From: Ridgeia piscesae
Taxonomy: Eukaryota > Annelida > Polychaeta > Sabellida > Siboglinidae
NCBI GenBank assembly: GCA_025642075.2
Contig: JAODUO010000988.1
Coordinates: forward strand, 278,942-342,941
Reading direction: 5' to 3'
Length of the DNA: 64,000 nucleotides
A program made the position numbers and the translations under genes. The notes under the pieces were generated by a model. It was not told the origin of the DNA. It made no database searches and was given only the letters and a program-made list of their open reading frames with translations. Positions 26,701 through 35,208 of this stretch are shown here, one piece after another; position 1 is the stretch's first letter, and each line of letters starts with the position of its first letter.

Positions 26701-28303
26701 AGTACTGGATACTTGTAGGGATGAACAATCCTAAGTACTGGATACTTGTAGGGATGAGCAATCCTAATACTGGACACTTGCAGGGATGAACAATCTATAG
26801 TTTGTAGGGATGAACAATCCTAAGTACTGGATACTTGTAGGGATGAACAATCCTAAGTACTGGATACTTGTAGGGATGAACAATCCTAAGTACTGGATAC
26901 TTGCAGGGATGAACAATCCTAAGTACTGGATACTTGTAGGGATGAACAATCCTAATACTGGATACTTGCAGGGATGAACAATCCTAAGTTTGTAGGGATG
27001 AACAATCCTAAGTACTGGATACTTGTAGGGATGAACAATCCTAAGTACTGGATACTTGTAGGGATGAACAATCCTAAGTACTGGATACTTGTAGGGATGA
27101 ACAATCCTAAGTACTGGACACTTGTAGGGATGAACAATCCTAAGTACTGGGGGATCACTTGTAGGGATGAGCAATCCTAATACTGGATACTTGCAGGGAT
27201 GAACAATCCTAAGTTTGTAGGGATGAACAATCCTAAGTACTGGATACTTGTAGGGATGAACAATCCTAAGTACTGGATACTTGTAGGGATGAACAATCCT
27301 AAGTACTGGATACTTGCAGGGATGAACAATCCTAAGTTTGTAGGGATGAACAATCCTAAGTACTGGAACTTGAGGGATGACAATCCTAAGTACTGGAACT
27401 TGAGGGATGAACAATCCTAAGACTGACTTGTAGGATGAAATCCTGTACTGACTATGACATCTAATACGTACAGGATACAATTAGTTAGGGATGAACAATC
27501 CTAAGTACTGGAACTTGTAGGGATGAGCAATCCTAAGTACTGGATACTTGTAGGGATGAACGGAATCCTATGTACTGGATACTTGAGGGATGAAAACCTA
27601 AGTTGGTACGTGAATCCAGTTTGTAGATGACAATCCTAAGTACTGGATATTGCAGGATGTAACAATCAATACTGGTACATGATTTGCAGGGTGACAATCT
27701 AAAGTACTGAGGGATGAACAATCCTAAGTACTGGATACTTGTAGGGATGAACAATCCTAGTACTGGATACTTGCTAGGGATGAACAATCCTAAGTACTGG
27801 ATATTTGCAGGGATGAACAATCCCAAGTTTGTAGGGATGAACAATCCTAAGTACTGGATACTTGTAGGGATGAACAATCCTAAATACTGGATACTTGTAG
27901 GGATGAACAATCCTAAGTTTGTAGGGATGAACAATTCTAAGTACTGGATACTTGTAGGGATGAACAATCCTAAGTTTGTAGGGATGAACAATTCTAAGTA
28001 TACTTGTAGGGATGAACAATCCTATGTACTGGATACTTGCAGGGATGAACAATCCTAAGTTTGTAGGGATGAACAATCCTAAGTACTGGATACTTGTAGG
28101 GATGAACAATCCTATGTACTGGATACTTGTAGGGATGAACAATCCTATGTACTGGATACTTGTAGGGATGAAACCTCAATATGATTCTATGTCATTGAAC
28201 TCACTGTACTTGCAGGGATGGGGGCCTCAAACGCAGCAGTCCAAAGCCATCTATGAAGCAGAAGCAACAGGAAGAATACAGCAAGATTCTGAAGGGTGAA
28301 TGA
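5570..28303 (+). CDS. GPAT3/GPAT4-like glycerol-3-phosphate acyltransferase, 13 exons, 5' partial
   Basis: Spliced CDS: 5570-5700, 7553-7595, 10067-10121, 11346-11411, 13124-13198, 15636-15725, 18677-18770, 20240-20355, 21776-21831, 22423-22508, 22832-22960, 23653-23732, 28216-28303. All introns are GT-AG and all phases close, giving 368 residues plus TGA. Seen: RTNTNYQF, two hydrophobic helices (residues about 80-97 and 99-118), NHTSPID (His167, Asp172 in visible numbering; acyltransferase H-x4-D), FPEGTCINN (239-247), GTIYPVAIKYDP, and a C-terminal DGGLKR...QQEEYSKIL tail typical of GPAT3/4 (formerly AGPAT9/AGPAT6). Known for the family: ER-membrane transfer of acyl-CoA to sn-1 of glycerol-3-phosphate, the first step of triacylglycerol and phospholipid synthesis. 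The N-terminal anchor (about 80-90 residues in relatives) is missing and should be encoded upstream. I cannot separate GPAT3 from GPAT4, and an invertebrate copy probably precedes that split. Confidence 0.93.
5689..7395 (+). repeat. 32/39-bp minisatellite containing the exon 1 splice donor, about 50 copies
   Basis: The unit is CATGGCATTGAA (the last 12 bases of the GPAT exon) followed by GTAAGTGTAGCTGACAGTCA. The 39-bp variant inserts GCCTGAC. Nearly every copy keeps GAA|GTAAGT intact. Read in the exon frame, the first unit ends in TAA at 5734-5736. Confidence 0.97.
7553..7595 (+). CDS. GPAT exon 2 in window
   Basis: The exon encodes TIVEDDVTKRFDAA, the block that in relatives reads TIMDDEVTKRF. 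The acceptor is TTTTTGTAG and the donor is CTG|GTAAGT. It runs from phase 0 to phase 1. Confidence 0.92.
7650..9720 (+). repeat. 22-bp minisatellite, about 90 copies
   Basis: The unit is ACACAGGCTGGTCACTGTG followed by AGT. It carries GTGAGT in every copy but does not include exon sequence. Variants include ACGCAGG, GGACACTG and a 20-bp form lacking TG. Confidence 0.97.
10067..10121 (+). CDS. GPAT exon 3 in window
   Basis: The exon encodes ELPSWNLLTRTNTNYQFIS, a highly conserved GPAT3/4 block. The acceptor is TTTCATTAG and the donor is CAG|GTATGT. It runs from phase 1 to phase 2. Confidence 0.94.
10226..11105 (+). repeat. 52-bp minisatellite, about 17 copies
   Basis: The unit contains GTCATGACTAATGTGTTGCT and TTGATAACACCCACAC with a variable CAACCGTTCCAGG or AACATATCCAGG end. 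The two end types are clustered left and right, showing regional homogenisation. Confidence 0.96.
11165..11217 (+). repeat. GT/GC microsatellite
   Basis: A TATTGTGTGTGTGCGTGTGC-type dinucleotide tract inside a GPAT intron. Confidence 0.9.
11346..11411 (+). CDS. GPAT exon 4 in window (first visible membrane helix)
   Basis: The exon encodes LRLTILWFSGFILRYIILFP, a hydrophobic helix. The acceptor is CCCAACAG and the donor is GCCAG|GTGAGT. It runs from phase 2 to phase 2. Its last 33 bases plus GTGAGT form the unit of the 39-bp array that follows. Confidence 0.94.
11379..12045 (+). repeat. 39-bp array of coding sequence plus splice donor, 17 copies
   Basis: Each unit is 33 bp of GPAT exon 4 coding sequence (starting CATATTACGC and ending CTCTTTCCTGCCAG) plus GTGAGT. 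In the exon frame the next codon is TGA. The junction TTTCCTGCCAG|GTGAGT has both a pyrimidine-tract acceptor and a consensus donor. Confidence 0.98.
12430..12896 (+). mobile_element. LINE 3' fragment with TTA-rich tail
   Basis: The segment reads LQPYKLPRNIRDNSNITIQE, resembling LP..IR.S.(N/D).TI.F...LK near the end of CR1/Jockey-like ORF2. It is followed by a UTR ending AATAAAGTTATTATTATTAA. It sits in a GPAT intron. Confidence 0.55.
13124..13198 (+). CDS. GPAT exon 5 in window (second visible membrane helix)
   Basis: The exon encodes FVLAIFAIGLMIVGTAVIGY followed by MPDG, a second hydrophobic helix with the GT.VGYLPNG-like end seen in GPAT3/4. The donor GGCAG|GTACGT is copied three more times downstream. 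It runs from phase 2 to phase 2. Confidence 0.94.
13179..13366 (+). repeat. About 54-bp repeat containing the exon 5 donor, 4 copies
   Basis: GGTTACATGCCAGACGGCAG followed by GTACGT is repeated, with donors at 13199, 13253, 13307 and 13356. The last two are degraded (GTATGT, GTTTGT). Confidence 0.95.
13410..15646 (+). repeat. 45-48-bp minisatellite containing the exon 6 acceptor, about 48 copies
   Basis: The unit contains TCTATAGTTGTCTTG, a (TTG)n tract of variable length, TGACAG, then GTTAAAGAAGT, which is the start of GPAT exon 6. The final copy at 15635/15636 is the working acceptor. Confidence 0.97.
15636..15725 (+). CDS. GPAT exon 6 in window
   Basis: The exon encodes LKKWCNYRLSVTCYRIMSRA and then FTAIISFHNR, matching the TCYRI..RA.TAII.YH block. 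The acceptor TGTGACAG is the last member of the preceding array, which repeats it many times. It runs from phase 2 to phase 2. Confidence 0.93.
15728..18310 (+). repeat. 26-bp minisatellite, about 98 copies
   Basis: The unit is GCACAGTAGATCACTACG with GTGACACT. It starts just inside the intron after the donor and does not include exon sequence. Indel-rich copies cluster at 16490-16860 and 17700-17760. Confidence 0.97.
18677..18770 (+). CDS. GPAT exon 7 in window (catalytic H-x4-D)
   Basis: The exon encodes GGICVANHTSPIDIIIL, acyltransferase motif I. The catalytic His codon is at 18717-18719 and the Asp codon at 18732-18734. The acceptor is TGTGGCAG and the donor is ATG|GTAAAC. It runs from phase 2 to phase 0. 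Confidence 0.96.
18776..18965 (+). repeat. CT-rich low-complexity tract
   Basis: A pyrimidine-rich (CTCTCT / TCCCTC) stretch follows the exon 7 donor. Confidence 0.9.
18985..20262 (+). repeat. About 44-bp minisatellite containing the exon 8 acceptor, about 28 copies
   Basis: The unit is GTGTTTGTGTCTGTAG (acceptor) plus GTGGGCCAGGCTCAGG (first 16 bases of GPAT exon 8) plus CTGGGCTCAGTG. The real exon diverges only after base 16 (ATGGATTC). Confidence 0.97.
20240..20355 (+). CDS. GPAT exon 8 in window
   Basis: The exon encodes VGQAQDGFMGVMQRAMSRAE and then SHIWFMRSEIKDR, equivalent to VGQVHGGLMG..QRAM and W.ERSE.KDR of GPAT3/4. The acceptor TGTCTGTAG|GTGGGCC is the last of an array that repeats this junction. 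It runs from phase 0 to phase 2. Confidence 0.94.
20630..20740 (+). repeat. Dispersed repeat, copy A
   Basis: Words GTGGCTGAATGCTT, GTGAAGTGTA and GGACTGGACACT occur in the same order and spacing near 24750-24860. It is an uncharacterised interspersed repeat. Copy B feeds directly into the 33-bp array at 24840. Confidence 0.5.
21060..21440 (-). mobile_element. Jockey-like LINE RT fragment, minus strand
   Basis: The minus strand encodes KANKTLGFFRCNIRISATQL and EETAYKTF, then RSARFV-NQY, the C-terminal thumb region of LINE-type reverse transcriptases. DITITQDLSWDQHINN lies just before it in another frame. It is frameshifted and sits in a GPAT intron. Confidence 0.7.
21776..21831 (+). CDS. GPAT exon 9 in window (FPEG motif, first part)
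   Basis: The exon encodes LRSHVENPNKLPILIFPEG. The glycine of FPEG is split by the intron in phase 1. FPEGT is the substrate-binding motif III of the acyltransferase family. The donor is AAG|GTACGT. Confidence 0.95.
21840..22115 (+). repeat. 22-bp repeat, about 12 copies
   Basis: The unit is GTGTTTAATGGTAGACATCAGG or close. It decays rightwards and follows the exon 9 donor. Confidence 0.9.
22423..22508 (+). CDS. GPAT exon 10 in window
   Basis: The exon encodes TCINNTSIMMFKKGSFEVGG and then TIYPVAIK, completing motif III and giving motif IV (YPVAIK). The acceptor is ACTTTGCAG and the donor is AAG|GTATGT. It leaves in phase 0. Confidence 0.96.
22560..22838 (+). repeat. 26-34-bp repeat containing the exon 11 acceptor, about 9 copies
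   Basis: TGTTTGCAGTATGACC and variants (TTGTAGTACGACCC) repeat the acceptor plus the first seven bases of exon 11. The copies nearest the exon match best. Confidence 0.9.
22832..22960 (+). CDS. GPAT exon 11 in window
   Basis: The exon encodes YDPRFANPFWNSS, then LTSWALVVDVWYLPPQ, matching FWNSS and MTSWA..C.VWY.PP of relatives. The acceptor ATTGCAG|TATGACC is echoed in the short array upstream. It runs from phase 0 to phase 0. Confidence 0.95.
23653..23732 (+). CDS. GPAT exon 12 in window
   Basis: The exon encodes EEDAVHFANRVKSDIARKGG and then LVDLD, the ED-AVQFANRVKSAIA-GGL block. The donor is TG|GTATGA. It leaves in phase 2, and the split Trp codon is completed by the last exon. Confidence 0.94.
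23734..24740 (+). other. Unique part of the last GPAT intron
   Basis: AT-rich sequence without a recognisable exon, apart from a short G run near 24243-24256. Confidence 0.5.
24745..24860 (+). repeat. Dispersed repeat, copy B
   Basis: The order ATGGCTGAATGCTT, GTGAAGTGTACAG, then CAATCCTAAGTACTGGACAC parallels copy A at 20630-20740. The last part is the start of the 33-bp array unit. Confidence 0.5.
24838..28220 (+). repeat. 33-bp minisatellite containing the last-exon acceptor, about 100 copies
   Basis: The unit is ACTTGCAG|GGATG followed by AACAATCCTAAGTACTGGAC. ACTTGCAG|GGATG equals the functional acceptor and first five bases of the last GPAT exon. Copies at 27420-27720 carry many indels. 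CAC/TAC and GCAG/GTAG variants are regionally clustered. Confidence 0.97.
28216..28303 (+). CDS. GPAT last coding exon
   Basis: After the split Trp the exon encodes DGGLKRSSPKPSMKQKQQEE and then YSKILKGE, with TGA at 28301-28303. It corresponds to WDGGLKR..V...KEEQQ..YSKM of GPAT3/4. The acceptor TACTTGCAG|GGATG ends a 33-bp array made of about 100 copies of the same junction. Confidence 0.93.
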
Positions 28304-28980
28304 ATCCGTGTGACCCCGTGTCAACCTGCTAGGGCATGGAGAATGACCCCGGGTCAACCTGCTAGGGCATGGGGAGTCATCGTTTGGGATGCTTTAATCG
28401 GAACCTATCCGTGCTGAAGCATGTGCCTCCATGGACCTATGCATGTAAATAACTAGAGGAGAGTGTGGACGATGTGAACTGTGCAATAAGTAGACTGTTG
28501 AGGTGTGTATATTGACATTGATATTTGTGAGTTGTGTGTCTTATAGTGTTCATGCTGCGGGTCTTTCACATGTGTTGTGCCAACTCTGACAACAAATACA
28601 GCAGAGGTCATATCAGAATCAGAGTATCGTGAACTTGTTGGATGTCTGGGCTATAATTCTCTGCTACTGACCTGAGTGACATGTCTGCTTGCCCAGCCAG
28701 TGTCCAGTCTAAGTCTATACTATGGCTTACTCAGTGTCCAGTCTGAGTTTGTAATATGGCCCACTCAGAGTCCAGTCTGAATCTGTACTATGGCCCACTC
28801 AGTGTCCAGTCTGAGGCTGTACAGTAGACTACATATTTTACGTAACTTAAGTGAAGTAACAACATTACAGACTCACAAATTTCATACTGTACAAGTGTAT
28901 AATAATTGATTGCGAAATATTGACCAGTTTGTGAGAATGTCAGTTTCCAGGAAAAGTAAAATAAAAATGGTGTATTATTT
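28304..28980 (+). other. Probable 3' UTR of the GPAT gene
   Basis: Non-coding sequence follows the TGA. A candidate poly(A) signal AATAAA lies at 28960-28965. A diverged repeat of about 33 bp (GTCCAGTCTGA...TACTATGGCC) occurs four times at 28700-28815. The transcript end is inferred. Confidence 0.45.
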
Positions 28981-29169
28981 CCATAATTGCTTTGTTCGTA
29001 TTGTTCTGCTTCGCATCCGGTGTAGTTTACAGCGAAGCCACCAGAGGGTGTAGGATAGTTGTCTGATCTTCCAGCGTCTACAATGTTCAGGTTTCAAACT
29101 GTGCTACAAAAGTATATCAGAACTAAGGTGTCAAAGTTGTTGCACGGTTGTCAACCAAGATTTTAGCCA

Positions 29170-29705
29170 GTCGATGATCAGTATCAGTGGTGACTGTTGA
29201 TCAACACCACTCGTGACAGTGCTGGTCAGTACCAATTGTGTTAATGTGGGTCAGTACCAATTGTGGCAGTGCTGGTCAGTACCAATTGTGTTAATGTGGG
29301 TCAATACCATTTGTGTCAGTGCTGGTCAGTACCAATTGTGTTAATGTGGGTCAATACCATTTGTGTCAGTGCTGGTCAGTACCAATTGTGTTAATGTGGG
29401 TCAAAACCATTTGTGTCAGTGCTGGTCAGTACCAATTCTGTTAATGTGGGTCAATACTATTTGTGTCAGTGTTGGTCAGTACCATTTGTGTCAGTGCTGG
29501 TCAGTAGCAATTGTGTCAATGTGGGTCAATACCATTTGTGTCAGTGCTGGTCAGTACCATTTGTGTCAGTGTTGGTCAGTACCATTTGTCTCTGTGCTGG
29601 TCAGTACCAGTTGTGTCAGTGCTGGTCAGTACCATTTGTGTCAGTGTTGGTCAGTACCATTTGTGTATTTTTCAGTACCAATTGTATCAGTGCTGGTCAG
29701 TCAAG
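29170..29705 (+). repeat. 25-bp minisatellite, about 21 copies
   Basis: The unit is GTCAGTACCATTTGTG with TCAGTGCTG. GTTAATGTGG variants alternate on the left, giving a 50-bp higher-order period. Confidence 0.95.
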
Positions 29706-29744
29706 TAGGCACAGAAGTTCATCTTTAGTGTAACAACATATACT

Positions 29745-30130
29745 TTTGTGTTCAGGTTGTAAAACTTACATACATGTGATGCCACAGATGTGTTCAGGTT
29801 GTACAACGTGTAAACACATGATGTCATAGATGTGTTCAGGTTGTACAACGTGTAAACACATGATGCCATATATGTGTTCAGGTTGTACAATGTCTAAACA
29901 CATGATGACATACATGTGTTCAAGTTGTAAAACTTATAAACATGTGATAACATTAATGTGTGCAGGTTGTATAATTTATAAACACGTGATGTCATAGGTG
30001 TGTTCAGGTCATACAACTTATAACACGTCATGACATATGGGTTCGTGTCGTACAACTAAAGACATGATGACATTAATGTGTTCAGGTTGTACAACGTATA
30101 AACATGTGATAAGATAGTTGTGTACATCAG
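29745..30130 (+). repeat. Degenerate 42-bp repeat, about 9 copies
   Basis: The unit contains GTGTTCAGGTTGTACAAC and AAACACATGATG. Confidence 0.9.
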
Positions 30131-30483
30131 TATGGTGACAGTTGAAGTGTGTGAAGATGACTGAAGTTAATGTATGTGTTCAACTAGCCAAGAGTGACTC
30201 CGTTGTATGCTATTTATTGATTAAATAGAATACAACAGAGTCATAATCACAATAAATGTTAATGTGATTATGGTATTTGTCCTCAATGGTCACGACGCTC
30301 CTGGTTACAGGGGTAGTTGGACGTTTCACAAATTTTAATATCCTTTTTTTATCATTTTTTTAATGAACATACTGACAATACTTGTTTATCTTGTCATAAC
30401 CATTTTCACCAGGTCATGTCTCTAGTCCACCAGTCCTTCATCACATGTGACGGCAAAGACCCATGTACCCCAGTTGTCAACAT

Positions 30484-32901
30484 AAGTTGACTAGACCAGT
30501 GAACACCTGCAGGTTTAAGTTGACTAGACCAGTGAACACTTGCAGGTTTAAGTTGACTAGTCCAGTCAACACCTGCAGGTTTAAGTTGACTAGACCAGTG
30601 AACACCTGCAGGTTTAAGTTGACTAGACCAGTGAACACCTGCAGGTTTAAGTTGACTAGACCAGTGAACACCTGCAGGTTTAAGTTGACTAGACCAGTGA
30701 ACACCTGCAGGTTTAAGTTGACTAGACCAGTGAACACTTGCAGGTTTAAGTTGACTAGACCAGTGAACACCTGCAGGTTTAAGTTGACTAGACCAGTGAA
30801 CACCTGCAGGTTTAAGTTGACTAGACCAGTGAACACCTGCAGGTTTAAGTTGACTAGACCAGTGAACACCTGCAGGTTTAAGTTGACTAGACCAGTGAAC
30901 ACCTGCAGGTTTAAGTTGACTAGACCAGTCAACACTGCAGGTTTAAGTTGACTAGACCAGTCAACACCTGCAGGTTTAAGTTGACTAGACCAGTCAACAC
31001 TTGCAGGTTTAAGTTGACTAGACCAGTCAACACTTGCAGGTTTAAGTTGACTAGACCAGTCAACACCTGCAGGTTTAAGTTGACTAGACCAGTGAACACC
31101 TGCAGGTTTAAGTTGACTAGACCAGTCAACACCTGCAGGTTTAAGTTGACTAGACCAGTCAACACCTGCAGGTTTAAGTTGACTAGACCAGTCAACACCT
31201 GCAGGTTTAAGTTGACTAGACCAGTCAACACCTGCAGGTTTAAGTTGACTAGACCAGTACCTGCAGGTTTGTTGACTAACCTGCAGGGTTTAAGTTGACT
31301 AGACCAGTGAACACCTGCAGGTTTAAGTTGACTAGACCAGTGAACACCTGCAGGTTTAAGTTGACTAGACCAGTCAACACCTGCAGGTTTAAGTTGACTA
31401 GACCAGTCAACACCTGCAGGTTTAAGTTGACTAGACCAGTCAACCCCTTGCAGGTTTAAGTTGACTAGACCAGTCAACACCTTGCAGGTTTAAGTTGACT
31501 AGACCAGTCAACACCTGCAGGTTTAAGTTGACTAGACCAGTGAACACCTGCAGGTTTAAGTTGACTAGACCAGTCAACACCTGCAGGTTTAAGTTGACTA
31601 GACCAGTCAACACCTGCAGGTTTAAGTTGACTAGACCAGTCAACACTTGCAGGTTTAAGTTGACTAGACCAGTCAACACCTGCAGGTTTAAGTTGACTAG
31701 ACCAGTGAACACCTGCAGGTTTAAGTTGACTAGACCAGTGAACACCTGCAGGTTTAAGTTGACTAGACCAGTGAACACCTGCAGGTTTAAGTTGACTAGA
31801 CCAGTGAACACCTGCAGGTTTAAGTTGACTAGTCCAGTCAACACCTGCAGGTTTAAGTTGACTAGTCCAGTGAACACCTGCAGGTTTAAGTTGACTAGAC
31901 CAGTGAACACCTGCAGGTTTAAGTTGACTAGACCAGTCAACACCTGCAGGTTTAAGTTGACTAGACCAGTCAACACCTGCAGGTTTAAGTTGACTAGACC
32001 AGTGAACACCTGCAGGTTTAAGTTGACTAGACCAGTCAACACCTGCAGGTTTAAGTTGACTAGACCAGTGAACACCTGCAGGTTTAAGTTGACTAGTCCA
32101 GTCAACACCTGCAGGTTTAAGTTGACTAGACCAGTGAACACCTGCAGGTTTAAGTTGACTAGACCAGTGAACACCTGCAGGTTTAAGTTGACTAGACCTG
32201 TGAACACCTGCAGGTTTAAGTTGACTAGACCAGTGAACACCTGCAGGTTTAAGTTGACTAGACCAGTGAACACCTGCAGGTTTAAGTTGACTAGACCAGT
32301 GAACACCTGCAGGTTTAAGTTGACTAGACCAGTGAACACCTGCAGGTTTAAGTTGACTAGACCAGTGAACACCTGCAGGTTTAAGTTGACTAGACCAGTG
32401 AACACCTGCAGGTTTAAGTTGACTAGACCAGTGAACACTTGCAGGTTTAAGTTGACTAGACCAGTGAACACCTGCAGGTTTAAGTTGACTAGACCAGTGA
32501 ACACCTGCAGGTTTAAGTTGACTAGACCAGTGAACACCTGCAGGTTTAAGATAGCCAGTGAACACTAGGTTTAAGTTGACTAGACCAGTGAACACCTGCA
32601 GGTTTAAGTTGACTAGACCAGTGAACACCTGCAGGTTTAAGTTGACTAGACCAGTGAACACTGCAGGTTTAAGTTGACTAGACCAGTGAACACTTGCAGG
32701 TTTAAGTTGACTAGACCAGTGAACACCTGCAGGTTTAAGTTGACTAGACCAGTCAACACCTGCAGGTTTAAGTTGACTAGACCAGTCAACACCTGCAGGT
32801 TTAAGTTGACTAGACCAGTGAACACCTGCAGGTTTAAGTTGACTAGACCAGTGAACACCTGCAGGTTTAAGTTGACTAGACCAGTCAACACCTGCAGGTT
32901 T
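30484..32901 (+). repeat. 33-bp minisatellite, about 73 copies
   Basis: The unit is AAGTTGACTAGACCAGTGAA plus CACCTGCAGGTTT. The copies are very similar, with GTGAAC/GTCAAC as the main variant. It lies between the two convergent genes. Confidence 0.98.
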
Positions 32902-34347
32902 CCAGTGTCTAGCTGAGAAACTACCTGTGGGTCAAATGTACACCATTTTCTAATCTGGTAGCAAGAAAATCGTTGCATTTTTCATCATACTTTGGCATAT
33001 AATTTGTGCATATAAATATATGTATGTGTATAATATAAATTATATGTATATACATATACGTACTCTTAACAGCAGCATACGTCGACCACTTATGCTATAT
33101 TTTGCTACATTATGTAGGACACTATTTATACACAAACTAGTGCTAGTCTGCATACAGTTTTGGAACCTGATTGTGGGGATCTTTTATTTGAAAGCTTGAA
33201 CTGATAGTACACCCAAACACACCTAAAACGGTATCAGTTGTTTAAAAAAAAAAATATTCTGGAGATTTAAAAAAAAATATTTGGACGTTGTATATACTAG
33301 CATTTTTTTATAATGGAGTGGTCAACTTATGCTGCCTTTCAGATTATGTGTACCAGTATGTAATATACATTTACATATACTCCTAACATCATACACAGAC
33401 CAAGTATGCTTTTAGAAATATGCTTCTAGGACTGCTTTAGGCAGACAACTGTTTTTAAGCAGATTAAATCCTGTCTGATTGCATGGATGTTTTGTATACA
33501 AATTCCAACTGTTAGCATAATATTATGTAGTAACCAAAAATATAAACAATGTAATGATATAAATAATTATTTGCACCAACAAAAAGTATCTTGGTAATTT
33601 TGAGGGCATTGTTTTCAAAGGCAACCAGTCTTATTTCTCACAATGGAACAGCCTGCATATACTGTCTTTAGGAATATTATATATTTATATTAAATTCAAT
33701 CAACATACGAATACATTGCCATGTGTGTGTGTGTGTGTGTAAATGCACAATATTTCATGCCAAGTACACATCTGGGAACAGTTATTTATTAAATAGCTCT
33801 TAGTTATTTTATTCAGATTTGGGAGAAGTTTTTAATCGTTGTTTGTAATACGTTTTGTTCAGATTTGCCCAGAGAAGTTGTATTAAGACTAGAGTAAGAA
33901 AGACATGTTGAGCACACGCTCTGTCAGGCATCACAAGAAATAATGCAATCATGTAGTTGGATCACTTTGTAAATAAAACACTCAGATGATGCATGAATTA
34001 CAAGACATGTTTCTGCCAAATTGTATGCATGTATGTTTATGAAATGTGTACATAAACAGGTCAGTGATGTGAAGAACGTCTTTGTGAATAACTTAGTATT
34101 ACATGCAATGGGAACAATTGTTGATGTCAGATTCTTGTTTTTGTGTGATAATTTAGTATTAAAAGCAGTAGGAACAATTTTATCGATGTCTGTTTGTTGT
34201 TTGTTATGCTAGCCTAGGCTATGGAAACTCACATAAATCATCTAGTCATACAATAGAAAACTTGTTAACTTCATTATCGTGTGTATATAAAATATAAATT
34301 AACTATTTTGATGTAATAATAAACAAAACATTTCTTTGTCAAAAGGT
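32902..34347. other. AT-rich intergenic stretch
   Basis: A/T runs and a short (GT)n near 33723-33740. I see no gene, structured RNA or clear element. Confidence 0.6.
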
Positions 34348-35005
34348 TTTATTAGCGATCTCCCCAAAACAACTGTCTACTGTTCTGTAACAAACAAAAT
34401 GAACTCTGGATGTTGTAGGGTTAATGTTTCTGTTGATGAGTGTTCTCATTACTGAACACGTCCAGAGGTGGTCTCAAGCTACCACAATACGTGTGCGTAG
34501 CATCAGCTGCTTCTAAACAACCACCATCACTGTGGAGTAGGTGTGACAAGTGCCTTGTCTATGCAGACAATGGCTTACACGCGAGACATCATTACTACTA
34601 CCTAGTACACACTTGCCAGGTGATTAGAGGTAGAAATTAGCATGGATACGCTCTGAATTCTGAAATCTGTGAAAAACATTAACTCTCTCAGAAATAACCA
34701 AATGAATACAAACACCGGTCAACTGTCCATGAGTAGAAAATACAAGTGTCCAAACAACACAAGTAAGTGGATTGGATGTGACCCAACAAGAGACCAGGTC
34801 CCACACATTAAAAACACAACTAGTTAGATTTAATACAAACACAGGCTCAACAAGAAGCGTTTAACATTAAACATATGCTTATACTGCATTAGAATGGCTT
34901 TACTTGCCCAACAGTTGCATCTGACACGACACACTGAGTGAGCCCTGTGAATGATTACACTAAACCATGGGTGATGAACACAACTACATCACCGAGAGGA
35001 ATGTG
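34348..35005 (-). other. Probable 3' UTR of the Q-rich gene
   Basis: Non-coding sequence lies between the TAA stop and a minus-strand AATAAA at 34348-34353. I see no other feature here. Confidence 0.4.
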
Positions 35006-35208
35006 TTAAAACAAACTAAACGGGGCATCACCTGCCGGTGTGGACGTGTCCTCTTTCCCAGACGCCCCGCCACCAAAACTGAAGCTGAACTCGGCCGTGG
35101 GGGGAGGCTGTGTGGCCAATGGGGTGCCACCAAACAGGTCAAACACCCCCGAGTTACTTGGCTCACCTTCGCTCCCAAAGGTGAAACCCACCAAGGAACT
35201 GGTTGGAT
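35006..35208 (-). CDS. Q-rich gene, last coding exon (FG-rich tail)
   Basis: The exon encodes PTSSLVGFTFGSEGEPSNSG, VFDLFGGTPLATQPPP, FSFSFGGGASGKED and ends DAPFSLF-TAA (stop at 35008-35006). The acceptor is CTCTTACAG. A poly(A) signal candidate (AATAAA on the minus strand) is at 34348-34353. Confidence 0.75.

Noticed and set aside
24650..28299. Repeated frames such as NPKYWTLAGM on both strands
   Set aside because: They come from the 33-bp array. The real last GPAT exon uses a different frame from the array frame that runs over it.
30463..32661. Several 110-395-codon frames on both strands (FKLTRPVNTCR / VNLNLQVFTGL)
   Set aside because: Translations of a 33-bp minisatellite with near-identical copies. 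No unique coding sequence is attached.
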